A stretch of DNA of 53,868 bases from an uncultured Collinsella sp. GTDB lineage: Bacteria > Actinomycetota > Coriobacteriia > Coriobacteriales > Coriobacteriaceae. Of this stretch, positions 44,201 through 51,661 are shown one piece after another. Both the position numbers and the translations under genes were made by a program. Position 1 is the stretch's first letter; each line of letters starts with the position of its first letter. The stretch covers positions 1-53,868 of the forward strand of contig CAAETD010000023.1 of the NCBI GenBank assembly GCA_900758885.1, in the 5' to 3' direction. The notes under the pieces were generated by a model. It had not been told where the DNA came from and did no database searches. It worked only from the letters and a program-made list of their open reading frames with translations.

Positions 44201-44753
44201 CCATCGACTTAATCTTTTTGAGCGCACGCTCCTTGCGGCGCTTGTGCTTGGAGATGCCGGCGGCCTCCTCGATGAGGGCGCGGCGCTCCTCAGGGCGGCT
44301 CTGCAAAATGGCGTCGAGCTTGCCCTGGCTGATGATGGAATGCGTATCCTTGCCCAGGCCCGAATCGTGCAGGATGTCCTGAATGTCCATCAGGCGGCAC
44401 GGACTCGAGTTGATGAGGTACTCGCTTTCGCCCGAGCGATACATGCGACGGGTGATGGCGACCTCGTCAAAGTCGACGGGCAACATATGGTCCGAGTTAT
44501 CGAGCACCAGCGTGACCTCGGCGACACCCACCGGCTTGCGCGCCGACGAGCCCGAGAAGATGACATCCTCCATGGCCTGGCCGCGCAGCTGCTTGGCGCT
44601 CTGCTCGCCCAGGACCCACAGAATCGAGTCAGAGATGTTCGATTTTCCCGAGCCGTTTGGACCGACGATGACGGTCAGGCCCGGCTCAAACGTCATATGG
44701 GCGCGGTCGGCAAACGACTTGAACCCCTTGAGCGTAAGGGACTTGAGATACAC
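41217..44753 (-). CDS. smc: Chromosome segregation protein SMC
   Basis: SMC compacts and organises the chromosome with ScpA/ScpB. The 1178-residue protein has Walker A GPNGSGKSN near residue 32, two long coiled coils, a hinge around residues 500-650, the ABC signature LMSGGEKSLT and Walker B YVLDEVEAALDD. Its gene follows rnc by 10 bases and overlaps ftsY by one base. The order rnc-smc-ftsY is common. Confidence 0.97.
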   Translation of the reverse strand: MYLKSLTLKGFKSFADRAHMTFEPGLTVIVGPNGSGKSNISDSILWVLGEQSAKQLRGQAMEDVIFSGSSARKPVGVAEVTLVLDNSDHMLPVDFDEVAITRRMYRSGESEYLINSSPCRLMDIQDILHDSGLGKDTHSIISQGKLDAILQSRPEERRALIEEAAGISKHKRRKERALKKIKSMDEHLTRARDINKEIARQLRPLERQVDRARKYKELSSRANELTQMLAVDELRSLQSQWNDLESRSKEGAAELELAQYRMGEKERELEKLQVMLEEKGLFVGDLGEQRRHMQDVVGRINSDMRLLEEKGHNMVSRLSDMRGQISSSEHQRRRVVEELEDARAQLEEVTGAHMQAQEDVDAAGPAAAELHERRVALDNQISQLTREQRDVQRVADNAALELAKVKDSLSNAEVEDNMYASRLEQIDEQLEEVTASLESRRDRAEELEGALEEVRQAQVDAREATETARAALKDLRNRESEARNKLSEVRSELASQKKLDARMADSSPLVSRLVGALGDDVLGRLGDVLEAPRELEGLVEQLLAGDIDALLFDDAATLERAGRAALDQKKASGEALLVARGVSGFTAAVGASGTRLVDRLSVRAGYGPVVEALLGGYYVVDDLAAALAAPVVDGVTYVTSDGARVSCGGLVRVGLDAGEASGALERKRRIRELEGLEPDLAAVFEHVSDQVIEANAAVEEARAAEGDAAGEIARLEGERRSLLSEIGRLEQSANNAEVERVRISKRREQASEAVRAARSRVDELTRSRDEARAQASDLGLQIAEANDELDRVRRDDSEASGKLADAKVRLAQTSERLRSLKGRVPDLEHRLEGIDRRIRGTRQASRSLELLRLRVDPMHERYSALLERASDWAARLRDQASLEEADSASLKKTIEDAKAEVARAKDKVDTAAATQNEFKVARGKLEVQVEAAIKAITADGTTVLEEALMLPAPTDRDAAERELNQLVRQINNLGPVNQVAMEEYEQLKRRADYIEEQLADLESARKALTKITVAIDRKMRKAFLVTFEKVDANFREIFAMLFPGGQAHLEMTDPEHPADTGIEVVAQPRGKRITKMMLMSGGEKSLTALALLFAVYRTRTVPFYVLDEVEAALDDANLSKLIGALDVLRSDTQLLVISHQRRTMEDADVLYGVSMQADGVSRVVSQKLDRETGKVVNA

Positions 44754-44763
44754 GGTTCCTCGC

Positions 44764-45489
44764 TTACACGTGCTTCTTGTTCAGAATCACGCCGTTGGTG
44801 GTGTAACCCATGCGGTCGAGCGCTTCAAGCGCGGCAGCTCCCTCGGCTTCCTTCTTTGAGGAGCCGGAGCCGCGACCCTGGCGAATACCATCGATCAAAA
44901 CCACAGCGGTAAAGGTGGGCGCATGCGCCGGGCCCTCGGAGCCAACGAGCTTGTACGCCGGGGGCTCGTGACCGTCGGCTTGCACGCACTCCTGCAAAAA
45001 CGACTTGGGGTTCGCAGGATGCTCGGCACGCTCGGAAGCCAAATGCGGCTTAAGCGTACGGTGAATGAACTCCGCCGCAACGTCCCAGCCGGCATCCAGG
45101 TACAGCGCGCCCACGAGCGACTCATAGACGTTCTCGAGGGCCGAATGCAGGCCGCGCGCACCGGTACCGGTCTCGGAGGCACCAAAGATAATGATGTCGT
45201 CGATGCCCAACTCGTGAGAAACCTCGGATAGCGTGGCGCCCGAGACGAGCGACACCTTCAAGCGAGTGAGCTTGCCCTCGTCAAACTCGGGATAGGACTC
45301 AAACAGGGAGCGTGCGACCACAGCGCCCAAAATGGAATCGCCCAAGAACTCAAGGCGCTCATAGCTGGCAGAAACCGGCTGGCCCTCGACTGCCGAGGGA
45401 TGCGTAAGGGCCGCGCGCAGCAGCACCTTATTGTTGAACTCGTGGCCCAGGATTTCCTGGGCGCGCGTAAGTCGTTCGGATAAAGCCAA
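44764..45489 (-). CDS. rnc: Ribonuclease III
   Basis: RNase III cleaves double-stranded RNA in rRNA and mRNA processing. The 241-residue protein has the signature ERLEFLGDS at 44-52 and a C-terminal double-stranded RNA-binding domain (about 155-232). Active-site acidic residues E48 and D51 are intact. It starts 3 bases after acpP and lies before smc. Confidence 0.96.
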   Translation of the reverse strand: MALSERLTRAQEILGHEFNNKVLLRAALTHPSAVEGQPVSASYERLEFLGDSILGAVVARSLFESYPEFDEGKLTRLKVSLVSGATLSEVSHELGIDDIIIFGASETGTGARGLHSALENVYESLVGALYLDAGWDVAAEFIHRTLKPHLASERAEHPANPKSFLQECVQADGHEPPAYKLVGSEGPAHAPTFTAVVLIDGIRQGRGSGSSKKEAEGAAALEALDRMGYTTNGVILNKKHV

Positions 45490-45492
45490 GAC

Positions 45493-45735
45493 TTAGGCCT
45501 CCTTGGCAGCTTCGATAGCGTCGACGGCGTCGGCGACAGAGTTGAGCGAGAGCAGGGTCTCGTCATCGATCTCGAGGTTGAACTCGTCCTCGATAGCCGT
45601 AACCAGCTGCAGGCGCTCGAGCGAGTTGGCATCGAGGTCGTCAAAGGTGGTCTCCTCGCTAATTTCGGCAACATCGACGCCCAGAACGTCAGCAGCGACC
45701 TCGGCGATCTTGTCGAAGATTTCGGAGCGGTCCAT
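45493..45735 (-). CDS. acpP: Acyl carrier protein
   Basis: This 80-residue acidic four-helix protein carries acyl chains on phosphopantetheine. The attachment serine is Ser 38 in LDANSLERLQ. The residue before it is Asn in place of the usual Asp (DSL). The ATG at 45735 follows GAGGAAGCGCT. A GC-rich hairpin (45773-45792) separates it from plsX. Confidence 0.92.
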   Translation of the reverse strand: MDRSEIFDKIAEVAADVLGVDVAEISEETTFDDLDANSLERLQLVTAIEDEFNLEIDDETLLSLNSVADAVDAIEAAKEA

Positions 45736-45772
45736 AGCGCTTCCTCTCATAGTACATGAATACCAAAAGAAT

Positions 45773-45792
45773 GGCACCGCCCGGGCGGTACC
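45773..45792 (-). terminator. GC-rich hairpin between plsX and acpP
   Basis: A 14-bp perfect palindrome ACCGCCCGGGCGGT (45776-45789) forms the core; two outer G-C pairs lie beyond one mismatch. On the minus strand ATTCTTTTGG follows. It may be a weak terminator or attenuator between plsX and acpP. Confidence 0.5.
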
Positions 45793-45859
45793 AAGACACG
45801 GTTCTGATTCTACCCCACGACGTGCGCCGCGAAGCACATAACAGCGCTCTAACTCGCTC

Positions 45860-46879
45860 TTACAAAACGATACTGTCCATAGAGTTGGCGACATTCTCGA
45901 CCAGCCCGGCGCGCACGGCTTCGGCCGCCGCGAGCGTACCGTTTTTGACAGCCTCGATCGAGGTGGCGCCATGGCCGATCAGGACCACGCCGCGCAGGCC
46001 CAGAAGAATCGCGCCGCCCTTGGCGTCGCCAGAGAGCTTGGCCTTAATCTCGCGCATCTGATTTTTGATGAGCAGCGCGGCGATCTTGGTGCCGAGCGAG
46101 GCCATAAAGGCGCCCTTGAGTTCCTGCAGCAAAAACTTGGCAGCGCCCTCGGTAGCCTTGAGCGCAATGTTGCCCGACATGCCATCGGCAACGACGACAT
46201 CGAAGTTACCTGAGGTGATGTCCGTTCCCTCGCAGTTACCAACAAACCCGGGAACGGCGGCCTTCATAGCAGGGAAACAGGCCTTGGTAAAGTTGGAGCC
46301 CTTCTCGTCCTCGGTGCCGTTGGCAAGCAGGCCCACGCGGGGATGCTCGATGCCCAGGACGACGCGGGCATAGGCGCTGCCCATCTGCGCAAAGCGCACC
46401 ATATCGTCAACCTCGACATCGGGGTTGGCACCCATGTCGCACAGCACCGTCAGACCGCCGGCGCGATTGGGCAGCGCATTGGTCAGACAGGGGCGCACCG
46501 GCTGCTTTTTGCCTTCGGCCTGATACCTAAACGGCGTCACGTAGGCGGTGGCGGCGGCGGTCATGGCACCGGTGGAGCCGGCGGAGAAGAACGCATCCGC
46601 GTTGCCCTTCTTAATGGCGCGGCAAGAAAGCACGATCGACGACTTACGCTTGGTCATCACGGCGCGAATGGGATCGTCATCCATGGCGATAACGTCAGGC
46701 GCCTCAAGGGCCTCAACACGTGCATGGGAAGCTGCAAAGGGATTGACGATTTCGGCGGGACCAGCTGCCAAGACCTCGATATCGGGATCGGCGGCAAGCG
46801 CAGCCTCGATACCATCGAGAACAACCTGAGGTTTCTCGTCTCCGCCCACAACGTCTACACAAACGCGAACGTTACTCAT
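45860..46879 (-). CDS. plsX: Phosphate acyltransferase PlsX
   Basis: PlsX makes acyl-phosphate from acyl-ACP for phospholipid synthesis. The 339-residue protein shows the N-terminal VCVDVVGGDEKP (GGD motif), the DDDPIRAVMTKR motif and the C-terminal GHGATSIEAVKNGTL. The ATG at 46879 follows AAGGAG by 7 bases. It lies after rpmF and ahead of acpP, as in many bacteria. Confidence 0.95.
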   Translation of the reverse strand: MSNVRVCVDVVGGDEKPQVVLDGIEAALAADPDIEVLAAGPAEIVNPFAASHARVEALEAPDVIAMDDDPIRAVMTKRKSSIVLSCRAIKKGNADAFFSAGSTGAMTAAATAYVTPFRYQAEGKKQPVRPCLTNALPNRAGGLTVLCDMGANPDVEVDDMVRFAQMGSAYARVVLGIEHPRVGLLANGTEDEKGSNFTKACFPAMKAAVPGFVGNCEGTDITSGNFDVVVADGMSGNIALKATEGAAKFLLQELKGAFMASLGTKIAALLIKNQMREIKAKLSGDAKGGAILLGLRGVVLIGHGATSIEAVKNGTLAAAEAVRAGLVENVANSMDSIVL

Positions 46880-46896
46880 ATACATGCTCCTTATAC

Positions 46897-46926
46897 AAAA
46901 ATGGCCGACTCATTGAGCCGGCCATT
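46897..46926 (-). terminator. Attenuator-like hairpin between rpmF and plsX
   Basis: An 8-bp stem (46900-46907 with 46919-46926), with three more pairs inside past one mismatch, is followed on the minus strand by ATTTTTG. It sits between rpmF and the plsX SD. Partial termination would give more L32 mRNA than plsX mRNA. Confidence 0.65.
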
Positions 46927-46966
46927 GTGGTTCCATTTGGAACGGCATCGCATCCAGAGTATACCG

Positions 46967-47146
46967 TTACTCGGTAACGATAACCTCGCGGTCCTTGTAG
47001 AAACCGCAGCTGGGGCACACGTGGTGCGGAAGCTTGACAGCGCCGCAACGGGGGCACGTGGACTGAGCCGCAGCCGAGATCTTCATGTTGGCGGAACGAC
47101 GGGTGTGAGTGCGGATACGACCCTGCTTTTGTTTAGGTACGGGCAT
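46967..47146 (-). CDS. rpmF: 50S ribosomal protein bL32
   Basis: This is a 59-residue zinc-ribbon ribosomal protein translated here directly from the minus strand. It begins MPVPKQKQGR and has cysteines at 31, 34, 44 and 47 (CPRC and CPSC), so it is the zinc-binding form. The SD AAGGAAGG lies just upstream. It follows DUF177 and precedes plsX, a conserved arrangement. It is shorter than the usual ORF cut-off, which is why it is easy to miss. Confidence 0.97.
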   Translation of the reverse strand: MPVPKQKQGRIRTHTRRSANMKISAAAQSTCPRCGAVKLPHHVCPSCGFYKDREVIVTE

Positions 47147-47210
47147 AGTGACCTTCCTTATAAACTATCCAGTGTGGCGATTACGCGCAAGTAGCGATAC
47201 TACCACAGTT

Positions 47211-47765
47211 TTACTCATCAAGCTTGAGATTCTTCAATGCTGCAAATGGATTTTCCGTGGCAGCGGCCCATTCTGCCTCTGCCTGGGCGGCGCAATCGCA
47301 TTGCTCGACGTTGAGATTGCAACCGCATGTGGGGCACAGACCACGGCAATCGGGCTTGCAGAGCACCACAAACGGCGTGTCCATAACGACCGCGTCATTG
47401 ATGGGCTCACCCAGATCGACGATGCGGTCCTCACCTAGAAGCTCGTAGCCGTCCTCGTAGGCCTCGGGATCCTCGGGCTCCTCAAAGAGGTAGAACTCCT
47501 CGATCTCTCCGGCGATATCAAACGAGGCGGGCTCCAGGCAACGGTCGCACTCACCGGTGGCGTGCGCGCGGACCATGCCCGTGAGCAAGACACCGGTACC
47601 GGCATTGGTAAAGACAACGTCGTAGTCGATGCCGTCCTGAAGCTGGTACTCCTTCTCGCCCACCGTGTAGGTGGCGACATCGACCTTACCGGTCAGCGGA
47701 TACGAATCTCCAGGAAACTCGAGCTGCTCGGAAAGATCGACGGTAACGCTCGGGAACTCAGCCAT
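47211..47765 (-). CDS. yceD: DUF177 (YceD) family protein
   Basis: This 184-residue protein is the YceD family member normally beside rpmF, linked to 23S rRNA accumulation in bacteria and plants. The C-terminal half has cysteine pairs (CDRC, CKPDCRGLCPTCG, CDC) that suggest zinc binding. The ATG at 47765 overlaps the DivIVA-like stop by one base (TAATG). The SD is weak, in keeping with translational coupling. Confidence 0.88.
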   Translation of the reverse strand: MAEFPSVTVDLSEQLEFPGDSYPLTGKVDVATYTVGEKEYQLQDGIDYDVVFTNAGTGVLLTGMVRAHATGECDRCLEPASFDIAGEIEEFYLFEEPEDPEAYEDGYELLGEDRIVDLGEPINDAVVMDTPFVVLCKPDCRGLCPTCGCNLNVEQCDCAAQAEAEWAAATENPFAALKNLKLDE

Positions 47766-48262
47766 TACCACTGACCATTCTGTTGGGCGGCACCCTCGTT
47801 GAGCTGCTGACGGCAACGGGTAACGGTGCCGGTCAGGCTCTTGAGGTTCTCCTCCAGGTGCGTAAAGACCTGCTCTGCGTAGTCCTCGGCAGCATAACGC
47901 GTCTCGCGCTCGTACTGCTGGGCACGATCGCGGATGTCGTCGGCCTGCTGCTGCGCAAGGCGGACGATCTCCTGCTCACCGGCAATGGTGAGGGCCTGCT
48001 GCTGAGCGTCGGCGATGATGGAATCGGCCTGAGCGGCGGCGGAAGCCATAAGCTCCTCGCGCTCCTTAAGGATACGGCGGGACTTCTGCCACTCCTCGGG
48101 ATAGCTCATGCGGATCTCATCGAGGATGTTGAAGAACACGTCGGCGTCGATGACCTTGAACTGAGCGTTCTTGCCGAAAGGCGGCTTGGCTTCCTCGATC
48201 AGCCCTTCGAGCTCATCGACCAAGCTGACGATCCTATCGCCAGGAAAATTCTCGCCCGGCAT
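47765..48262 (-). CDS. DivIVA/coiled-coil family cytoplasmic protein
   Basis: This 165-residue protein has a short conserved N-terminus (DRIVSLVDELEGLIEEAKPP) and a long coiled coil rich in Gln/Ala/Glu, resembling DivIVA-like or ATP synthase b-like proteins that sit between coaD and yceD in Coriobacteriia. A cell-division or envelope-scaffold role is possible but not shown. The ATG at 48262 has AAAGGAG upstream. The stop overlaps DUF177. Confidence 0.78.
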   Translation of the reverse strand: MPGENFPGDRIVSLVDELEGLIEEAKPPFGKNAQFKVIDADVFFNILDEIRMSYPEEWQKSRRILKEREELMASAAAQADSIIADAQQQALTIAGEQEIVRLAQQQADDIRDRAQQYERETRYAAEDYAEQVFTHLEENLKSLTGTVTRCRQQLNEGAAQQNGQW

Positions 48263-48330
48263 CCGGTCTCCTTTCATAGGTAACATATCATCGTGCTAGT
48301 TTACCACATGCCACCAGGCAATAAAAAACG

Positions 48331-48828
48331 TCACGAAAAGCGATGTCTGAGCGCTTCGACCACGTTGGGTGGGACAAACGTCGATACATCGCTCCCAAGC
48401 GACGCAATCTGGCGTACCACCGAGCTCGAGATGTAACCGTACTGCGGAGCACTCATGACAAAGATGGACTCCAGCTCGCTATCCAAGCGATAATTGAGGT
48501 CGGCCTGCTGCAGCTCATACTCAAAGTCGGTCATGGCGCGCAGGCCCTTGACCACGGCCCCCGCCCCCTGCTCACGAGCGAAGTCGACCAAGAGGCCGGT
48601 AAAGGGCAGGACTTCGACGCCGTCGATATTACCGAGCGCCTCGCGGGCCAGCGCCACGCGCTCATCGAGCATAAACGTGGTGCCCACACCGTTTTTACCC
48701 TGCGATTCGGCCACGGCGACAATCACGCTGGGAAAGATGCGTCGGGCGCGGCGGATCACATCGATATGGCCAAACGTGATGGGATCAAAGGTGCCCGGGA
48801 CGATCACGCGGTTGATGGTGTCATTCAT
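48331..48828 (-). CDS. coaD: Phosphopantetheine adenylyltransferase
   Basis: CoaD makes dephospho-CoA from 4'-phosphopantetheine and ATP. The 165-residue protein has the nucleotidyltransferase motif GTFDPITFGH (His 21) and the C-terminal ISSSVVRQIA. It overlaps rsmD by 8 bases and has the SD AGGAGGACGTCC. The longer frame adds 150 residues that are a reading of rsmD in another frame. Confidence 0.95.
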   Translation of the reverse strand: MNDTINRVIVPGTFDPITFGHIDVIRRARRIFPSVIVAVAESQGKNGVGTTFMLDERVALAREALGNIDGVEVLPFTGLLVDFAREQGAGAVVKGLRAMTDFEYELQQADLNYRLDSELESIFVMSAPQYGYISSSVVRQIASLGSDVSTFVPPNVVEALRHRFS

Positions 48829-49477
48829 GGACGTCCTCCTGAAACGTCGTGGCATCGTTGTTATCAGCATCGGTGACGGCACTATCGCCCTCACCGTCGT
48901 CATCGCCGACCCAACGAAGCAGGTCGACCGAGGTAATGCCGTAGCGCTTCTCACGTACAGTCTCAAAGCCTGCCGGATGCGCGCCCGCATCGGCGGCGGC
49001 ATGCTCAAACAGGGCATAAGCGCCAGGTGCAAGCAGACCCTGCTGGGCCAGATTCTGCAGCAGTTCCTCGACCGGCTCGGCACCAAAAGCATAGGGCGGG
49101 TCGAGCAGGACCAGATCAAAGGGGCCGCCCGGTACACGACCGCGCGAGGCACTCGCCAGCATGTCGCCCGTGACCACGCGCCAACGCGCACGGTCACGGC
49201 AGAGCGACTCGATATTCTTGGTAATGAGCCGCGCGGCGTTGCGATCGATCTCAAACGTCGTGAGCGAGCGGGCCCCACGAGAGAGCATCTCTAACCCTAA
49301 GGCACCGGAGCCGCCAAAGGCGTCCAGCACACGAACCTCTTCCAAATCGAAATCGAATGCCGACATGACCATAGATGCGCATGCCTCGCGCACGCGATCG
49401 GTCGTGGGGCGGGTGACATCGCGACCACGGGGCTCCTCGATCTTACGACCGCGCCATTCGCCGCCGATGATTCTCAT
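48821..49477 (-). CDS. rsmD: 16S rRNA (guanine966-N2)-methyltransferase RsmD
   Basis: RsmD methylates G966 of 16S rRNA. The 218-residue protein has the SAM-binding VLDAFGGSGALGLE and the catalytic DPPY (LLDPPYAFG). The C-terminus is about 20 residues longer than usual and acidic. It overlaps recG by 4 bases and coaD by 8, so the three are coupled. Confidence 0.94.
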   Translation of the reverse strand: MRIIGGEWRGRKIEEPRGRDVTRPTTDRVREACASMVMSAFDFDLEEVRVLDAFGGSGALGLEMLSRGARSLTTFEIDRNAARLITKNIESLCRDRARWRVVTGDMLASASRGRVPGGPFDLVLLDPPYAFGAEPVEELLQNLAQQGLLAPGAYALFEHAAADAGAHPAGFETVREKRYGITSVDLLRWVGDDDGEGDSAVTDADNNDATTFQEDVHE

Positions 49478-51651
49478 CCTCCGCTGACCTCCTTAAAAAT
49501 GTGTCGATATCGCATGGCGACCGCATCGCGCAGGGGGCGCGTCGCCACGGAGTCAAGGGTGCAAGCATACCGCAAGAGCTCGACCGCGTCCAAATGGGCC
49601 CACTCGATTAGTTCCTCGTCGGCATCCAGGTCGACAAAGCGCAGGGTCACACCGCCATGCTGACGGTAGCCCAGGATTTCGCCCTCGTGACGCAGACGCA
49701 GGTCCATCTGGGCGAGCGTAAAGCCATCCGCGGTTTTTTCGAGCGATTGCAGGCGATCTTGTGCTGCCGACGCGCCGCCGCTGCCCTTGGAGTGCGTCAT
49801 AACCAGGCAGGTGCCCGACACGCTGCCGCGGCCCACGCGACCGCGTAGCTGATGCAGCGCCGCCAAGCCAAAGCGCTCACCGTTCTCGATGACCATGACG
49901 GTGGCGTTAGGCACGTCGACGCCCACCTCGACCACCGTAGTCGAGACGAGCACGTCAATCTCGCCACGCTTGAAGGCATCGATGACCCGATCCTTCTCCC
50001 CCGCCGGCATGCGGCCGTGAAGGCGTTCGATGGCAAGCCCCGGCAACGCCAGGCGCAGGCGGTCGAGCTCGGTTGCCGTATCGTGCAGCGGCACGGGGAC
50101 CGTCACGCGGCCCTCGTCGTCGCGGGCAATACCGGGCACGTCCTCCAGCTCATCGGCCGAGTCACTCGGCTCCACGAGCGGGCAAATCACGTAGGCCTGC
50201 TGACCCTTTTCATGCGCCTCGCGGATGGCGCCATAGGCGAGGTCGCGGCTCGACTCGGTGAGCACGCGTGTCAACACGCCAGCGCCAGGGACGGGCCGAT
50301 GACGGATGATGCTCGTATCCAGATCGCCGTAGACCGAAAGCGCCAGCGTACGCGGGATGGGCGTTGCAGTCATAACGAGCAGATCGGCACCGGGGCCCTT
50401 CGCGCGCAGAGCGTTGCGCTGGCCCACACCAAAGCGGTGCTGCTCATCGATGACCACGAGCGATAGATGCTTGAACGCAACGTCATCCGAAAGCACCGCG
50501 TGGGTGCCAAAGAGCACGTCAAGCTCGCCCGATTCCAGCTGTGCCTGGATGCGCTCGCGCTCTGCGGCCGGCGTGGCACCCGTCAGAAGCGCCCAGGACA
50601 TGCCGGCCTGCGAGAGCAGAGGGCCGGTCTTATCGGCATATTGGCGCGCCAACACGCCCGTGGGCGCCATAACGCAGGCCTGCGTGCCGCTATCGGCAGC
50701 CACAGCCAGCGCGCAGGCGGCAACGGCGGTCTTGCCGGTACCGACATCGCCCAGCAGCAGACGGTTCATCACGCGCCCGCCATCGCACATATCGCGCAGG
50801 ATATCTTGGAACGCGGCCTCCTGCTCGTCGCTCAGCGAAAACGGCAAGGCTTCCCTGAGCGCGACCAGGTGCTCGCCCGCGGTGTGGGCATAGGGAACCA
50901 CATCGACCAGGCCGCCGTCGTTGCGCAGGCGCAGCGCCAGCTGCAGGTAGAGGCACTCCTCGTAGGCAAGCCGTGCGCGCGCGATATCGCGCTCGGCCAT
51001 ACTCGATGGAAAATGGATTGAGCGCAGCGCGCGGGCATTGCTCATCAGGCGACGCTTAACGCGCAGCGGCGCGGGAATCGGATCGAACGGATTGCCGACG
51101 ACCTCGAGCGCGCCGCTTACGATGCGGCGCATCCACGCCTGGCTCACGCCATCGCTCACGTAATGGACCGGCAGAATGGTGCCTGCGGCGCGCCCGTCCT
51201 CGAGCTTTTCAAAGTGGGGCGAGGCCATCTGCTTAAAACCGTAGGCAAACTCGACCTTGCCCATCACGGCCAGGCGGTCGCCCTGCTTAAGCTGCTGGGC
51301 AATCCAGGGCTGGCGGAAAAAGGCGACCTGCAGCACGCCCGTCTCGTCAACGAGTGAGACCTCAGTCACCTGCATGCGCGGACGCGGCTGCTTTTGGACG
51401 ATACGGTCGACCGTGGCGATGATGGTGCACACGGTACCGATGGGCGCCATCTCGATAGACCAAGAACGGGTAAAGTCGAGGTATCGATGAGGGATATGGA
51501 GAAGGAGGTCCCCCACCGTCCTAATTCCCAGACGGCGAAGGGCCTCCTCACGTTTACCCGAAACATATTTGAGTCGCGCGATATCCTCGTCGAGCGCATT
51601 GCTCTGGGCAAAGCGCTCCGAGACGCGCGGCACGGAGCAGAGCTCGAACAT
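49474..51651 (-). CDS. recG: ATP-dependent DNA helicase RecG
   Basis: RecG remodels stalled forks and Holliday junctions. The 725-residue protein has an N-terminal OB-type wedge domain, Walker A GDVGTGKT, the DEQH-type motif VIDEQHRFG and the C-terminal helicase motifs (STTVVEVGVDVPNA, QLRGRVGRG). The SD is weak. It lies 10 bases after fakA and overlaps rsmD by 4. Confidence 0.96.
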   Translation of the reverse strand: MFELCSVPRVSERFAQSNALDEDIARLKYVSGKREEALRRLGIRTVGDLLLHIPHRYLDFTRSWSIEMAPIGTVCTIIATVDRIVQKQPRPRMQVTEVSLVDETGVLQVAFFRQPWIAQQLKQGDRLAVMGKVEFAYGFKQMASPHFEKLEDGRAAGTILPVHYVSDGVSQAWMRRIVSGALEVVGNPFDPIPAPLRVKRRLMSNARALRSIHFPSSMAERDIARARLAYEECLYLQLALRLRNDGGLVDVVPYAHTAGEHLVALREALPFSLSDEQEAAFQDILRDMCDGGRVMNRLLLGDVGTGKTAVAACALAVAADSGTQACVMAPTGVLARQYADKTGPLLSQAGMSWALLTGATPAAERERIQAQLESGELDVLFGTHAVLSDDVAFKHLSLVVIDEQHRFGVGQRNALRAKGPGADLLVMTATPIPRTLALSVYGDLDTSIIRHRPVPGAGVLTRVLTESSRDLAYGAIREAHEKGQQAYVICPLVEPSDSADELEDVPGIARDDEGRVTVPVPLHDTATELDRLRLALPGLAIERLHGRMPAGEKDRVIDAFKRGEIDVLVSTTVVEVGVDVPNATVMVIENGERFGLAALHQLRGRVGRGSVSGTCLVMTHSKGSGGASAAQDRLQSLEKTADGFTLAQMDLRLRHEGEILGYRQHGGVTLRFVDLDADEELIEWAHLDAVELLRYACTLDSVATRPLRDAVAMRYRHIFKEVSGG

Positions 51652-51661
51652 GGGCAGATGC

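Noticed and set aside
49478..51651. Frameshift or truncation in recG or fakA
   Set aside because: Both run at normal length with all motifs in one frame.
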